Assembly: GCA_016946835.1 (NCBI GenBank)
Contig: JACVTC010000112.1
Span: 125,001-170,000, forward strand
Origin: Neocallimastix lanati (nom. inval.)
Lineage: Eukaryota > Neocallimastigomycota > Neocallimastigomycetes > Neocallimastigales > Neocallimastigaceae
DNA: 45,000 nucleotides
Direction: 5' to 3'
The notes under the pieces are model-generated. The model was not told where the DNA came from. It saw only the letters and a list, made by a program, of their open reading frames with translations, and searched no databases. Positions 10,538 to 20,338 of this stretch are shown here, in pieces. The stretch's first letter is position 1; every line of letters starts with the position of its first letter. The translations under genes and the position numbers were made by a program.

Positions 10538-11764
10538 ATGGAAGCATTAGATAATTTCGCAAAAAAGCAAACTCGTGTTTACATGTTCATGCCAAATTTA
10601 ATTGGTAATATAAATATTAACTTAGATATTAATATTTAAATTTTAAATTTTATTAAAGAGTAATCTTTATTTTATATTATAATATTAAATAAAACATATA
10701 TATTATAACTGTAGGCTACACTAGAGTTATTCTTGCTTTCTTATCTTTCCTTTTCCTTCCATGTTGCCCAATTATTGCCATGACATTTTATTCCATTTCT
10801 TGTATCTTAGATGCCCTTGATGGTACTGCTGCTCGTCGTTACAACCAATGTAAGAATAAGTACAATTTAATTTGGTAAAATTGATTTTTAATTTAATATT
10901 TATTGATTTAAATTAATTGAAACTCCATGCATTTATAATTTTAAAACAAAAATATAGGTTCTCAATTTGGTGCTGTCTTAGATATGATTACAGATAGGTA
11001 AAAATCAAAATATTAATATAAATTATTAATGGATAAAATATTATTTATTAAAATTTTTCCAATATATAGATTCACTTCCAGTGGTTTAATTTGTTACTTA
11101 GCCATGGTTTTCCCAAAGTGGACCTTTGTCTTCCAATTCTTAATAGCTTTGGATTTCAGTAGTCACTATTTCCATATGTATAGGTAAATTATTATTTTAA
11201 ACAAATTTTTTTATATTAATAATAATATTTTATTAAAATGGAAATCAATATTTAATAGTTCTTTAGCCTCTGGTTCTCCATCTCACAAAATCTTAAAGGA
11301 AGATGCTCCAAAGATTTTAAAGTTATACTACTCTGACAGAGTAATTGATTATACTTTATTAAAAAATTATGTAAATGTATTTATATTGTTATTAATTAAA
11401 AAAATTTTTTTAATAAATTAAATTTGAATGATAGAGAGTTTTATTCACTGTTTGCTTCTTCAATGAAGCTTATTATGTTTTATTATACCTTGTTTCCGCT
11501 TATGAAGGAAGTAAGCATAAAAATAAATTTGTGAATAAATATAAATTTAAAATATGTATTATCAATATTAATTTAACAAATTTTACATTTATTATAATAA
11601 AAGCCATTTTCTGTCTTAAGCCATGGGCTATCATTTCTTGGATTTTCTTACCTGTTTTTATTTTCAAGCAATCCTTAAATGTTATTCAAATGATCGGTGC
11701 ATGCTTAAACTTACTTGATGCTGATGAAAAGAAAATTAAAGAATCACAAGAAAAGGCCAATTAA
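10538..11764 (+). CDS. PIS1: CDP-diacylglycerol--inositol 3-phosphatidyltransferase (phosphatidylinositol synthase)
   Basis: Seven exons: 10538-10604, 10715-10849, 10958-10997, 11070-11183, 11259-11340, 11435-11510, 11604-11764. All introns are GT-AG (72-110 bp) and every phase closes, giving 675 nt and 224 aa, close to the ~220 aa of fungal Pis1. The start reads MEALDNFAKKQTRVYMFMPN. The CDP-alcohol phosphatidyltransferase signature D-x2-DG-x2-AR-x8-G-x3-D-x3-D is complete as DALDGTAAR, RYNQCSQFG, then AVLD and MITD, split over exons 2 and 3. Further family landmarks are HMYSSLASGSPSHK, SGLICYLAMV and a hydrophobic C-terminal half ending in a charged tail. The enzyme makes phosphatidylinositol from CDP-diacylglycerol and myo-inositol in the ER membrane. 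No sign of decay. Confidence 0.96.
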
Positions 11765-11973
11765 ATTAATAATTAATTGAATGTAGAATTTAGGAGATAT
11801 TTTATATAAATATTTGTTTTTAGTAACTATAATATTTAAATTTTATGCATATGAAATTAATTCTATTAATTCTTATAAGAACAAATGAAATTTAAAGAAA
11901 TATTAAATAAAGAAAAATTATTAATGAAAATCCATAACATATCATTATAAAAATCAAATAACTTCCTATAGAA

Positions 11974-11975
<2 letters not shown>

Positions 11976-12026
<51 letters not shown>
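11976..12026. repeat. A51 homopolymer
   Basis: Run of 51 A about 210 bp past the phosphatidylinositol synthase stop and about 50 bp outside the copia 3' LTR remnant. It is not followed by a duplication that would mark it as a retroposon tail. Confidence 0.85.
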
Positions 12027-12029
<3 letters not shown>

Positions 12030-12078
12030 AAATATAATAATGTTAAAATAAAAAAAAATAAACTTGATATTGTTTGCA

Positions 12079-12121
12079 TATATTTAATTTATTATTATTA
12101 AAGTAAACTTAAATCTTAATA
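12079..12121 (-). repeat. Copia 3' LTR remnant
   Basis: 43 bp identical to 17058-17100, directly abutting the polypurine tract, as expected for the first bases of a 3' LTR. On the element strand both copies start TATTAAGATTTAAG rather than the usual TG. Left of 12079 the sequence diverges completely. Confidence 0.8.
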
Positions 12122-12131
12122 CTCCCCCGCA
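12121..12131 (-). other. Copia polypurine tract
   Basis: On the element strand the sequence is GCGGGGGAGT, a G-rich purine run standing out in an AT-rich context. It lies between the end of pol and the first base of the 3' LTR repeat, the position where plus-strand DNA synthesis is primed in LTR elements. Confidence 0.8.
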
Positions 12132-12143
12132 AATATAATTTTA

Positions 12144-14852
12144 TTATGAAATAAAAATTTTATTTGAAAAATTTAATATTTTCTTTCCATTTAAATCTTT
12201 TGTGAATATGTCAGCAAGCATGTTCTGAGAATCAACATATTCCAATTTAATAATTTTCTTTTCAATATAATCCTTATTAAAATGATATTTAATATCAATA
12301 TGTTTTAACTTCGAATTTAATTCCCCATTTTCAATGCTTGTCTTACTTGCTAAATTGTCCGTGTAAATTGTAATGGTTTTACTAAAATTAAATAGTTCAT
12401 ATAAAATATTTCTTAACCATAAAATAGTTTTCAAACATTCAGCGGTACTAACATATTCTGCTTCTGCAGTAGAAGTGGCAACTGTAGATTGTTTTTTAGA
12501 AGACCAAATTAAAGGTGAGTTTCCTAACATAATTATGAAACCAGAAGTAGATTTTCTATCTGTTATATCTCCAGCATAATCAGCATCAGAATATCCAGTT
12601 ATAGTTCCTATCCCATCATAATATAATTTGTAATCTACAGTATTGTTTAAATATTTCATAATATTTGTTACTGCTTTCCAGTCGGATACACAGGGATTTT
12701 CAGATTTTCTTGCGGCTTTATGTACGGCATATGTAATATCTGGTCTTGTACATTTTGCTAGAAATATTAGAGATCCAATAGCACTTTTATAAATAGTTTT
12801 ATTAAATGGATCTTTATTTTCAGATATTAAATTATTGCCTGTACATGGCGTATTATTTCTTTTTGTATATTTAATGTTAAATTTTTCTAATAATTTTTTA
12901 ATAAATCCTTTTTGGGAAATAATAAATTTATTTTTAACTTTATCAATTTTTATTCCAAGAATGTATTTTATTGGTTCACATTTTGAAATTTTAAATTTTC
13001 TTTTAATTTTACTTATAATAGAAAAAATTTCATTATCATAACCCGTAATAATCATATCGTCCACATATATGCCTATAATAGCGATTAATACTCCATTTTC
13101 TACCTTTTTAAAAATACATTTTTCAGAATTAAGTTGAACAAATCCATTATCAATGAGAAATTTTGTAATTTTAATATTCCATTGTCGGCCAGATTGTTTT
13201 AGGCCGTATAGTGCTTTATTTAATAACCAAAATCCTTTTTTGTAATTTACATCCCCTGGAGGAATGGAAACATAAATATTTTTGTCCAAATCAGCGTTAA
13301 GGTAGGCGGCTTTAATATCTAATTGTTGGACATTCCATTTAAACTTTGCGGCAATAAATAGAATTAATTTAATACAATCAATATTTAATGTAGGGGAATA
13401 TGTAAGGTTGAAATCTATTCCCTCTTTTTGACTAAATCCCCTTGCGACCAGTCGTGCTTTAAATTTAATTATATTATTATCTTCATCAGTTTTGGTTGTG
13501 AATACCCATCTGGTAGAAATCACATTTTTCCCTTTTGGAACGTTTTCAACATAAGTCATTATTTTATTATCATATAGGTTGTTAAGTTCATTAACAATGG
13601 CTTTCTTCCAATATTCCTTATTTTTACAGGTAATCGCGTCGTTATATGTCATAGGAATATTGGTTGATATTGACACTGGGTTCTTAATATATTTATAATT
13701 TTTACTTTTTGTAATATGTTTATTATTTTCATGATGATTTTTCTTTATATGAAATTTATTGTAAATTAAACTTTTATTATGTTTTGTTTGAGGACTATCA
13801 GAATTAATTGCATTAGAATTATTATTAAATAAGGTTTGATTTTGTTCAGAATAATTTTTATTCAACTTATTATTATTTAGGGTTAGATTTTGTTCAAAAT
13901 TATTTTTATTCAACTTATTATTAAATAAGGTTTGATTTTGTTCAAAGTTATTTTTGTTTAAATTATTATTATTAATTAAGATTTGATTTTGTTCTGGATT
14001 GTTTTTATTTAAATTATTATTAAATAAGGTTTGATTTATATTATTATAATTTTTTATTTTTTGCTCATTTTTTGAAAAATTTTTATTAATAAAAAAATTT
14101 TTACTTTGATCAAACTTGAAATTATTATTTTTTGCATAATAATGATCGGTTTTATCGTAGTAATTATTATAAAAATTGTTATCTAAATTACCATGTAAAT
14201 TATGGTTATTAAAAGTTTTTTGGTAGCGCTTTATAGAGTTAGGACTGTAATAGTCTGTCTTATATTTATTTTTATTAGAAAATTCAGGATCAATATCCAT
14301 CTTATTTTCATCGGAATTTCCGTTTAAATTTAATTTTTGAAATAAATTATTAACGTCATTTAATTGATAATTAAAATTTTCGTCATTATTATATACTGTA
14401 CTAATTAAATTACTACTGTTTGTTAATTGAGTATTGTTGATGAAATTAAAATTAAAGAAGTTGCTGTTGGATAAATCATTTGTTATATTTTCAGAAAGAG
14501 AAATATTAGCTGGTTCGTCTTCTATGCATTGAATTTCTCTAACACGGTGCATTTTGAAATTTTCATAATCCATGATAAGATAACTATAAGACTGTTCATC
14601 AAAACCTAGAAATATTCCTTTATTTGCATTGGAGTCAAATTTCCCTTTATCTTGAGAGTAATCCTTATAATAAGCAATGCAGCCAAATACTTTTATGTAT
14701 TTTAAATTGACCTTTTTATTGTAAAATATTTCTTCTGGAATTTTATTATCAATACCACTATGTGGTACTTTGTTATATATATAATTAGCGTAGATAATGG
14801 CAAAATCCCAGAAATTTTCAGATAATTTGCTCCAAAATAATAAGGTTTTAGC
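12144..14852 (-). CDS. Copia pol, 3' part: integrase C-terminus, reverse transcriptase, RNase H (downstream of internal stop)
   Basis: In-frame continuation of the upstream gag-pol frame after a TGA at 14853-14855. The first in-frame Met is at 14573 (809 aa to the stop); the ~92 codons before it still encode integrase C-terminal sequence (NFWDFAIIYANYIYN, KVFGCIAYY, GIFLGFD). Numbering from that Met, residues 20-300 are an Asn-rich linker and ~350-600 reverse transcriptase, with TRWVFTTK, FKARLVARGFSQKEG, QQLDIKAAYLNADL, ALYGLKQSGRQWN and the catalytic YVDD at 503-506. Residues ~660-790 are RNase H, with D663, E704/E706 and D739, plus KHIDIKYHF. All catalytic motifs are present, so it looks functional apart from needing readthrough or a stop-free relative. 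Confidence 0.93.
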   Translation of the reverse strand, partial: AKTLLFWSKLSENFWDFAIIYANYIYNKVPHSGIDNKIPEEIFYNKKVNLKYIKVFGCIAYYKDYSQDKGKFDSNANKGIFLGFDEQSYSYLIMDYENFKMHRVREIQCIEDEPANISLSENITNDLSNSNFFNFNFINNTQLTNSSNLISTVYNNDENFNYQLNDVNNLFQKLNLNGNSDENKMDIDPEFSNKNKYKTDYYSPNSIKRYQKTFNNHNLHGNLDNNFYNNYYDKTDHYYAKNNNFKFDQSKNFFINKNFSKNEQKIKNYNNINQTLFNNNLNKNNPEQNQILINNNNLNKNNFEQNQTLFNNKLNKNNFEQNLTLNNNKLNKNYSEQNQTLFNNNSNAINSDSPQTKHNKSLIYNKFHIKKNHHENNKHITKSKNYKYIKNPVSISTNIPMTYNDAITCKNKEYWKKAIVNELNNLYDNKIMTYVENVPKGKNVISTRWVFTTKTDEDNNIIKFKARLVARGFSQKEGIDFNLTYSPTLNIDCIKLILFIAAKFKWNVQQLDIKAAYLNADLDKNIYVSIPPGDVNYKKGFWLLNKALYGLKQSGRQWNIKITKFLIDNGFVQLNSEKCIFKKVENGVLIAIIGIYVDDMIITGYDNEIFSIISKIKRKFKISKCEPIKYILGIKIDKVKNKFIISQKGFIKKLLEKFNIKYTKRNNTPCTGNNLISENKDPFNKTIYKSAIGSLIFLAKCTRPDITYAVHKAARKSENPCVSDWKAVTNIMKYLNNTVDYKLYYDGIGTITGYSDADYAGDITDRKSTSGFIIMLGNSPLIWSSKKQSTVATSTAEAEYVSTAECLKTILWLRNILYELFNFSKTITIYTDNLASKTSIENGELNSKLKHIDIKYHFNKDYIEKKIIKLEYVDSQNMLADIFTKDLNGKKILNFSNKIFIS
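13818..14033 (-). repeat. Tandem Asn-rich repeat inside copia pol
   Basis: About four tandem units of 16-17 residues with consensus NNNLNKNNFEQNQTLF, at residues ~181-252 counted from the Met at 14573, in the linker between integrase and reverse transcriptase. The units differ by a few substitutions, which suggests expansion by unequal exchange or slippage followed by drift. Confidence 0.85.
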
Positions 14853-16814
14853 TCATGCAATAATGGTTTGATTAAACCTTTCAGCCAGTCCATTATTTTC
14901 AGGATTATAAGGTGGAGAGTAGATTTTTCTTATTCCATTATTTTTACAAAATTCTAAAATTTTTCTGTTATTGTATTCTCTACCATTATCTGATTTGAAA
15001 TATTTAATTTTATTTTCCTTAAAAATGTTATTTAAGAATTTGAACATATTGATGATAATATCAATAGTTTCACTTTTACTTTTTAACAAAAATATCCAGC
15101 TCCTTCTGGAGAATTCATCAATAATAGTTAAAATGAATCTTTTTCCCGTAATCGATTTATTTATAGGGCCAATAATATCCGAGTGTATAACTTCCAATAA
15201 TTCGGAGGCCTTAGGAGTTTCACGATTATGAGGACTCCTCTTCATTTTGGCTATCTTGCAGTCCAAACAGTCGGGTTCACTGACGTCATGATCTTTTAAA
15301 TATTTTTCCATTTCTTTATTATAAAAATGGCCAAGACGTCTATGCCAAGTCATTTTGCTATCATTTATGGACATTATTTCATTTTTATCTAACATTTTTA
15401 CATTGTTTACATGAAGTAAGAATTGATTTGATTTAGTAGAAAAAATATTATGAATTATTTTGTTATTTGAGTCCATTAATGTTAACTTTACAATGTTTGA
15501 ATTCTTATTGAGAGGTTCTGTAATAGTTTTTATACCTATTTTGGCTAATTCAATTGCACTGATTATATTTCTTGTTACATCTGGAGAATATAACACACGT
15601 TTTAATTTAATTTTCGTATCATTTATTTGAAATTCATATTCTCCAAAACCATCGTAGCTAAACTTCGAACCATTTGCGCATAAAAGTTCGTTGGGACTTT
15701 TTGTATAATTAGTCAATAAGTTTTTATTATTAGTGATATGTTCACATGCTCCACAATCATATAACCACTCTGTTGTTTCTTCTTTATTATAAATATTAAA
15801 TAAACCTTTTTCTGTATTGTCGTGTTCTTCAGAAAGTTTCATTTCTTCTACTAAGTTAATATTTCCTTTAGCAAGTTGACATATTTCTTCATAATCAAGA
15901 GTGTCAACATAGTTTTCTTCTTCATCCGATTTTTCAATTTGTGCCACCAACCTATTTTTATTGAAATTATTATTTCTTTGATAATGATTTTTATTATGGT
16001 AGTTCTTTTTATGTTCTCTATTTTTTGAATTTTGTTTTGTGTATTTTAAATTATATCTACATTCTCTGGTAGTATGACCAAAAATTTCGCAAATATGGCA
16101 ATATCTTTTTTCTTCACTGTTTTTAATATAATTTTTATGTAATCTTTCTTTTAATTCATTGTTATATTTGCTATTTTTTCTTGACTTTTCAACTATATCT
16201 ATTTCCATTGGATCGTCTTGATAGTAATAATTGTAATCTTCTCCTCCCTCAAGATAAGCTATCATATTTAATTTTTTGTTTATCTTATTGTACAGTTCCT
16301 GTGGTTTCGTATCTTCATCAATGTCCAAGTAATTTCTAAAGTTTTTGGGCATTGAATCGTACATAAATTTTAATTTTTCTCTATCAGATATAACTTGTTT
16401 CTTTCCTTCTAAAGTTTCAAATATACTAAACATTTCATCAAGTACATAAGTAATTTCTTCAGTATTTTTGGCTTTCAGATTATTGAGCTTTCTAATCCAA
16501 TATCTGATGTCTGTTTCGCCTCCTCCATATTTCTTTCTTAACTTTTGCATGATTTGGAAAGGAGATTTAATGTTTATGAAATCATGCAAGATTTCATCAT
16601 CAATAGCATTGATTAAAATTTCCCTAACGGTAGCATTGTTCTTCTTTACTTCGTTTAATTTTTCTTTATCGCCTTTGGCTTTATCCTTGGTGTCTTTGTA
16701 CACGTCGCTTTCTAAATATTTTTCAAGAGCCAATTTTTCTACAGCTGTAGTTACTCTGAATTCCCAAACTTGGAAGTTTTTTCCATTGAAAGGTTTGATG
16801 TTTTCTTGAGACAT
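14853..16814 (-). CDS. Copia gag, protease and integrase (ends at premature TGA)
   Basis: 653 aa. Residues 1-200 are copia-type gag (KPFNGKNFQVWEFR). A CCHC zinc knuckle lies at 239-252 (CHICEIFGHTTREC). The protease active site is at 350-361 (WLYDCGACEHIT), with Cys in place of the usual Ser/Thr of D-S/T-G. The integrase zinc-binding HHCC is H491, H496, C516, C519. The catalytic triad is D546 (HSDIIGP), D609 (FKSDNGREY) and E645 (NNGLAERFNQT), a DD35E spacing. Translation stops at TGA 14853-14855, eight residues after the catalytic Glu, where related integrases continue; the downstream frame resumes with no shift. A C-to-T change in an Arg codon (CGA) is the simplest cause. Confidence 0.95.
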   Translation of the reverse strand: MSQENIKPFNGKNFQVWEFRVTTAVEKLALEKYLESDVYKDTKDKAKGDKEKLNEVKKNNATVREILINAIDDEILHDFINIKSPFQIMQKLRKKYGGGETDIRYWIRKLNNLKAKNTEEITYVLDEMFSIFETLEGKKQVISDREKLKFMYDSMPKNFRNYLDIDEDTKPQELYNKINKKLNMIAYLEGGEDYNYYYQDDPMEIDIVEKSRKNSKYNNELKERLHKNYIKNSEEKRYCHICEIFGHTTRECRYNLKYTKQNSKNREHKKNYHNKNHYQRNNNFNKNRLVAQIEKSDEEENYVDTLDYEEICQLAKGNINLVEEMKLSEEHDNTEKGLFNIYNKEETTEWLYDCGACEHITNNKNLLTNYTKSPNELLCANGSKFSYDGFGEYEFQINDTKIKLKRVLYSPDVTRNIISAIELAKIGIKTITEPLNKNSNIVKLTLMDSNNKIIHNIFSTKSNQFLLHVNNVKMLDKNEIMSINDSKMTWHRRLGHFYNKEMEKYLKDHDVSEPDCLDCKIAKMKRSPHNRETPKASELLEVIHSDIIGPINKSITGKRFILTIIDEFSRRSWIFLLKSKSETIDIIINMFKFLNNIFKENKIKYFKSDNGREYNNRKILEFCKNNGIRKIYSPPYNPENNGLAERFNQTIIA

Positions 16815-16849
16815 GTCGATAGTTAGTTTAAAAGCTTTAAAATGAGACT

Positions 16850-17100
16850 CTTAATCTAATAAAAGTTTGTTTTATTATTTAATTATTTATTTATTTTATT
16901 TATTTATTTATAAGATTTTATAAATAGGTAATTACAAATGTTTAACTTTGTTATTTTACATGTATTTATATCTTTTGTGGCTTGATTCTAGACTTAATAC
17001 TTAATTTAATGTTATATTAAATTTAACTATTTTATATTACATTTATATCTATTAGTTTATATTTAATTTATTATTATTAAAGTAAACTTAAATCTTAATA
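16850..17100 (-). repeat. Copia 5' LTR region
   Basis: The start is defined by the 43-bp repeat shared with the 3' LTR remnant. The inner boundary is estimated only, because no full partner LTR exists and no canonical primer-binding site (TGG...) is seen before gag. A TATA-like GATATAAATAC at 16972-16962 could be the U3 promoter. Confidence 0.6.
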
Positions 17101-17294
17101 ATTATTATTATTATATTTTGTTTATTTATTTTATAATATTATTTATATATATATATATTATACTATGTTTATTTTAATAAAATAAAAATTGTTTTTTTTT
17201 AAATATTTTAACTTGTTATTTAAAGTTAATATATAATTCATATAATTTTTAATTTCATGATTTCTTTTAATAATATTGAATTATTTAACTTTCA

Positions 17295-17467
17295 TTAATT
17301 GGTTTTAATGTAGTCCTTTTGCTTTGATAAATCTAATAATAAGTTCTTAAATCTTTCCATATTCTTATCATTATCATTCTTTGATTTAGCATTATTAAAA
17401 TTTATATTGTTACAAACAATTTCCTATAATTATATAAAATATATATAATATTAAAGAAATTAATAAC

Positions 17468-17501
<34 letters not shown>

Positions 17502-18061
17502 TATATATATATTAATTTAGAATTTTAAAATTTAAATTTATATATATATAAAGTGTTTACCCATGTTAATTCATTTGGATTATTTGATGATGGAATATTA
17601 TTACTTTGATATAATCTATTATTTTCAGATGTTTTATTTTTCTTTTGGTTATAATCAGCATAGAATTTTTCAATATCACTTTTAGCAGAAGAAAGAATGT
17701 CATTATGCTTAGAAGTATTACGAGAATCTCGTTCTTCAATAATCTTTTGTCTTTTTTCATTAGCTTCCCTTTTGTATTAACAGAAATAAAATAAGAATAA
17801 GAATAGAATAAGAATACGAATTAGAACTATAAAAATAATAATTTGAAAAAAAAAAAAAAAAAATAGTATATCATTATCATTTATATAAATTTAAATATTA
17901 ATAATAATCAATAAGAATCACTTACTTTACAAATGGAGAGTTTTGAACATCCGCTTCAGTAATAATCTTTTCTATAAGATTAGCGTCATTACTTCCATTT
18001 TCTAAAGCTGGAAGTGTAGTTTGACCCTTTTAAATTAGAATAATATTAATTTGATTATTTT

Positions 18062-18094
<33 letters not shown>

Positions 18095-19342
18095 CAAATA
18101 TATATTAGAATTAATATTCAATATTTACTTAATATAACTTTATTAAATATCAATAATATTACTATTCATTAACATATACCATGGGTTGAGAAAAACCACC
18201 CATTGGAGTTTCTGGAAAAGCAACATTCATTGGTGCTTGAGTAGGTTGAACTGGGGAAAGGACATTCAAACCTGGGGATGGTGTGGATTGAGCGGGAGTA
18301 ACAGCTTCAAAATTTCCAAATTCAGCATCAAATGCTGGTGTGGTGCTAGCTTCTGGTTGTGACATTTGAGTTGGTATTGGGGTAATTGGAACATCGATAT
18401 TACCAGTATTAAACATTTGCACATCTAAATATTAAAATTGTATATTAATTTTTAATTTTAGTTAGGAGAATATTTTAAGAAATTTAAATAATTATTTAAA
18501 TATTTTTCAGTATTATCATATTTAGCATTACTCCATTGTTTATTACTATGATATATTATTAATAAATATATATAAATAAAATTTTCGAATAAATTTTTCT
18601 TTATTTTTTTACTTCTAAAGTTCTCCTTACAATAAAATTATTTATTTCATAACTTTATATAATTATAATAAAAAAAAAAAAAATTAATTATAAATATAAA
18701 TTATTAAAAGATCTCTATGTATGAAAATAAATGTTTTGATAATATTTATGTTTTCCTTTAAAAAGAATTATTTTATTATATATTATATCTTATTTTTAAA
18801 TTTCAATGAATTACAATGTTTATTATTTAATTACTTTTTTTTCGTCAATTTGTTCTATTCATTTGTTTAATTGTTTATTATTTATTTAATATTTTCGGTG
18901 TAAATAAAATAAAATTTTCATTGAAATATTATTTAAAAAATATATATACTTCTTTAGAGCATTTAATAAACATAAAATTCAACCTTTCATTATTATTCAT
19001 TTCTTTATAATTCAAAATATTTTGAGTTATTAATAACAAGTTCTAAAACTGTAATAATTGAGTATAGTGAATTTATCCATTTAATTAGTAATTAATTCTT
19101 GCTTATTAATATATTTAAATATATACCATCACCAAGCATCGCTTGTTCACGAGCAAGAAAATCTATAATTTTATGGAAAAAAACAAAAATAATAATTATA
19201 AAATTTAGAATCATAAATTAAAAATATAATTATGAAATTATAATATACAAATAACTATATATAAATAATAAATTATAAATATAAAAAATGTGAATGTACC
19301 AGCAGTTGGGTCAGATTCAAAAGCTCCAAAATCATCAGCCAT
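17295..19342 (-). CDS. CLC1: Clathrin light chain
   Basis: Six exons: 19342-19300, 19162-19127, 18424-18180, 18026-17926, 17768-17561, 17423-17295. All junctions are GT-AG and in phase: 762 nt, 253 aa, slightly longer than yeast Clc1. It begins MADDFGAFESDPTA, then DFLAREQAMLGDD, the acidic start typical of clathrin light chains. Residues ~27-108 are a Pro/Gln/Thr-rich disordered segment. Exon 4 gives LIEKIITEADVQNSPFVK. Exon 5 holds the charged heavy-chain-binding helix (EKRQKIIEERD, then SDIEKFYADYNQKKNK). The C-terminus has NPNELTW, then MERFKNLLLDLSKQKDYIKTN. It stabilises clathrin triskelia on endocytic and Golgi vesicles. Intron 2 is unusually long for this window (702 bp). Confidence 0.93.
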
Positions 19343-19369
19343 TTTTTATATTATGTTTATTGAAAATTT

Positions 19370-19420
<51 letters not shown>

Positions 19421-20148
19421 AATTAAAATTACAAAATTTATAAAATTAAAATATGAAATTTAAATGTTCTAATAAGTTCTAATAATTCCTTATGATTATT
19501 TTTTTTATTTTTGATATTTACTTTTTAATATAATTAAAAATAAATAAAATATATATTTCTATACATCAATTTTATTTATAGTTACAATTACTTTTAAATA
19601 TAATTTGATGTATTAAAATGATTTATAATATATATGTATTAAAATGTATAATATAAAAATGGAAAAATTATTAAATTATAAAATAAATTTTTTAATATTT
19701 ATCTTATAAATATTTTATAAAAAATATATATATATATATATATATGTATTAAAATATATGAATTTATCATATTTATTTATATATTATATTTATATATTAT
19801 TTAATAAACCAAACTAAATTCAATAATTATCAGGGTCAATAATTATAAAAAAAATTAAAAAAAAAAAAAGTACTATCTTTACACTTAATAATAGACTATA
19901 CAAACGTAAAATGTATTTAATATAATTATAAAAGATTAATAATTATATTTATTTATATATTCATATATATAACTATATTATTTACAATAATATATATATA
20001 TATTTTAATGTAAATAAAAGTAATTTTATGTTATATAGTTTAAGATATTTCACTGAATCTCATCTAATATCTAATATTCTATAATGTTAATTTATTATCT
20101 TAATAAATATATTAATAATTAATCTTGTTATAAAATTAAAAAAAAAAT

Positions 20149-20193
<45 letters not shown>

Positions 20194-20338
20194 AATAAAA
20201 TAAAAAAAGTTTTTTTGTGTTTTTTTATATGATAAAATTGTATTATATTATTAGTAGCATTATTAGTATTATATATAGTATTAAAATATGAACAAAAAAA
20301 ATTAGTTTTTCTATCTTTATATTTAATTTTAATTTAAT
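19343..20338. other. Intergenic AT-rich DNA between kinase 3' end and clathrin light chain 5' end
   Basis: No coding segment on either strand. It contains (TA)n runs at about 19384-19413 and 20155-20186. It should include the kinase 3' UTR and the clathrin light chain promoter; neither can be delimited. Confidence 0.6.

Larger units (their letters stand above)
12079..17100 (-). mobile_element. Ty1/copia LTR retrotransposon, ~5.0 kb
   Basis: Order on the minus strand: 5' LTR region (about 16850-17100), gag, protease, integrase, reverse transcriptase, RNase H, polypurine tract, 3' LTR remnant. The order integrase before reverse transcriptase defines copia. A 43-bp direct repeat at 12079-12121 and 17058-17100 marks matching LTR starts; beyond it the left copy no longer matches, so the 3' LTR is truncated or replaced. 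The coding frame is one continuous 1557-codon frame with one internal TGA. The element lies in the shared 3' flank of two convergent host genes. No target-site duplication could be defined, because the left boundary is lost. Confidence 0.95.

Noticed and set aside
11976-12026. A51 run as a retroposon tail
   Set aside because: No target duplication and no element-like sequence precedes it; such runs are common in this genome.
14702-14893. Short separate frame over the integrase stop
   Set aside because: It is in a different frame; the true continuation after the TGA is in the original frame and encodes integrase C-terminal sequence.
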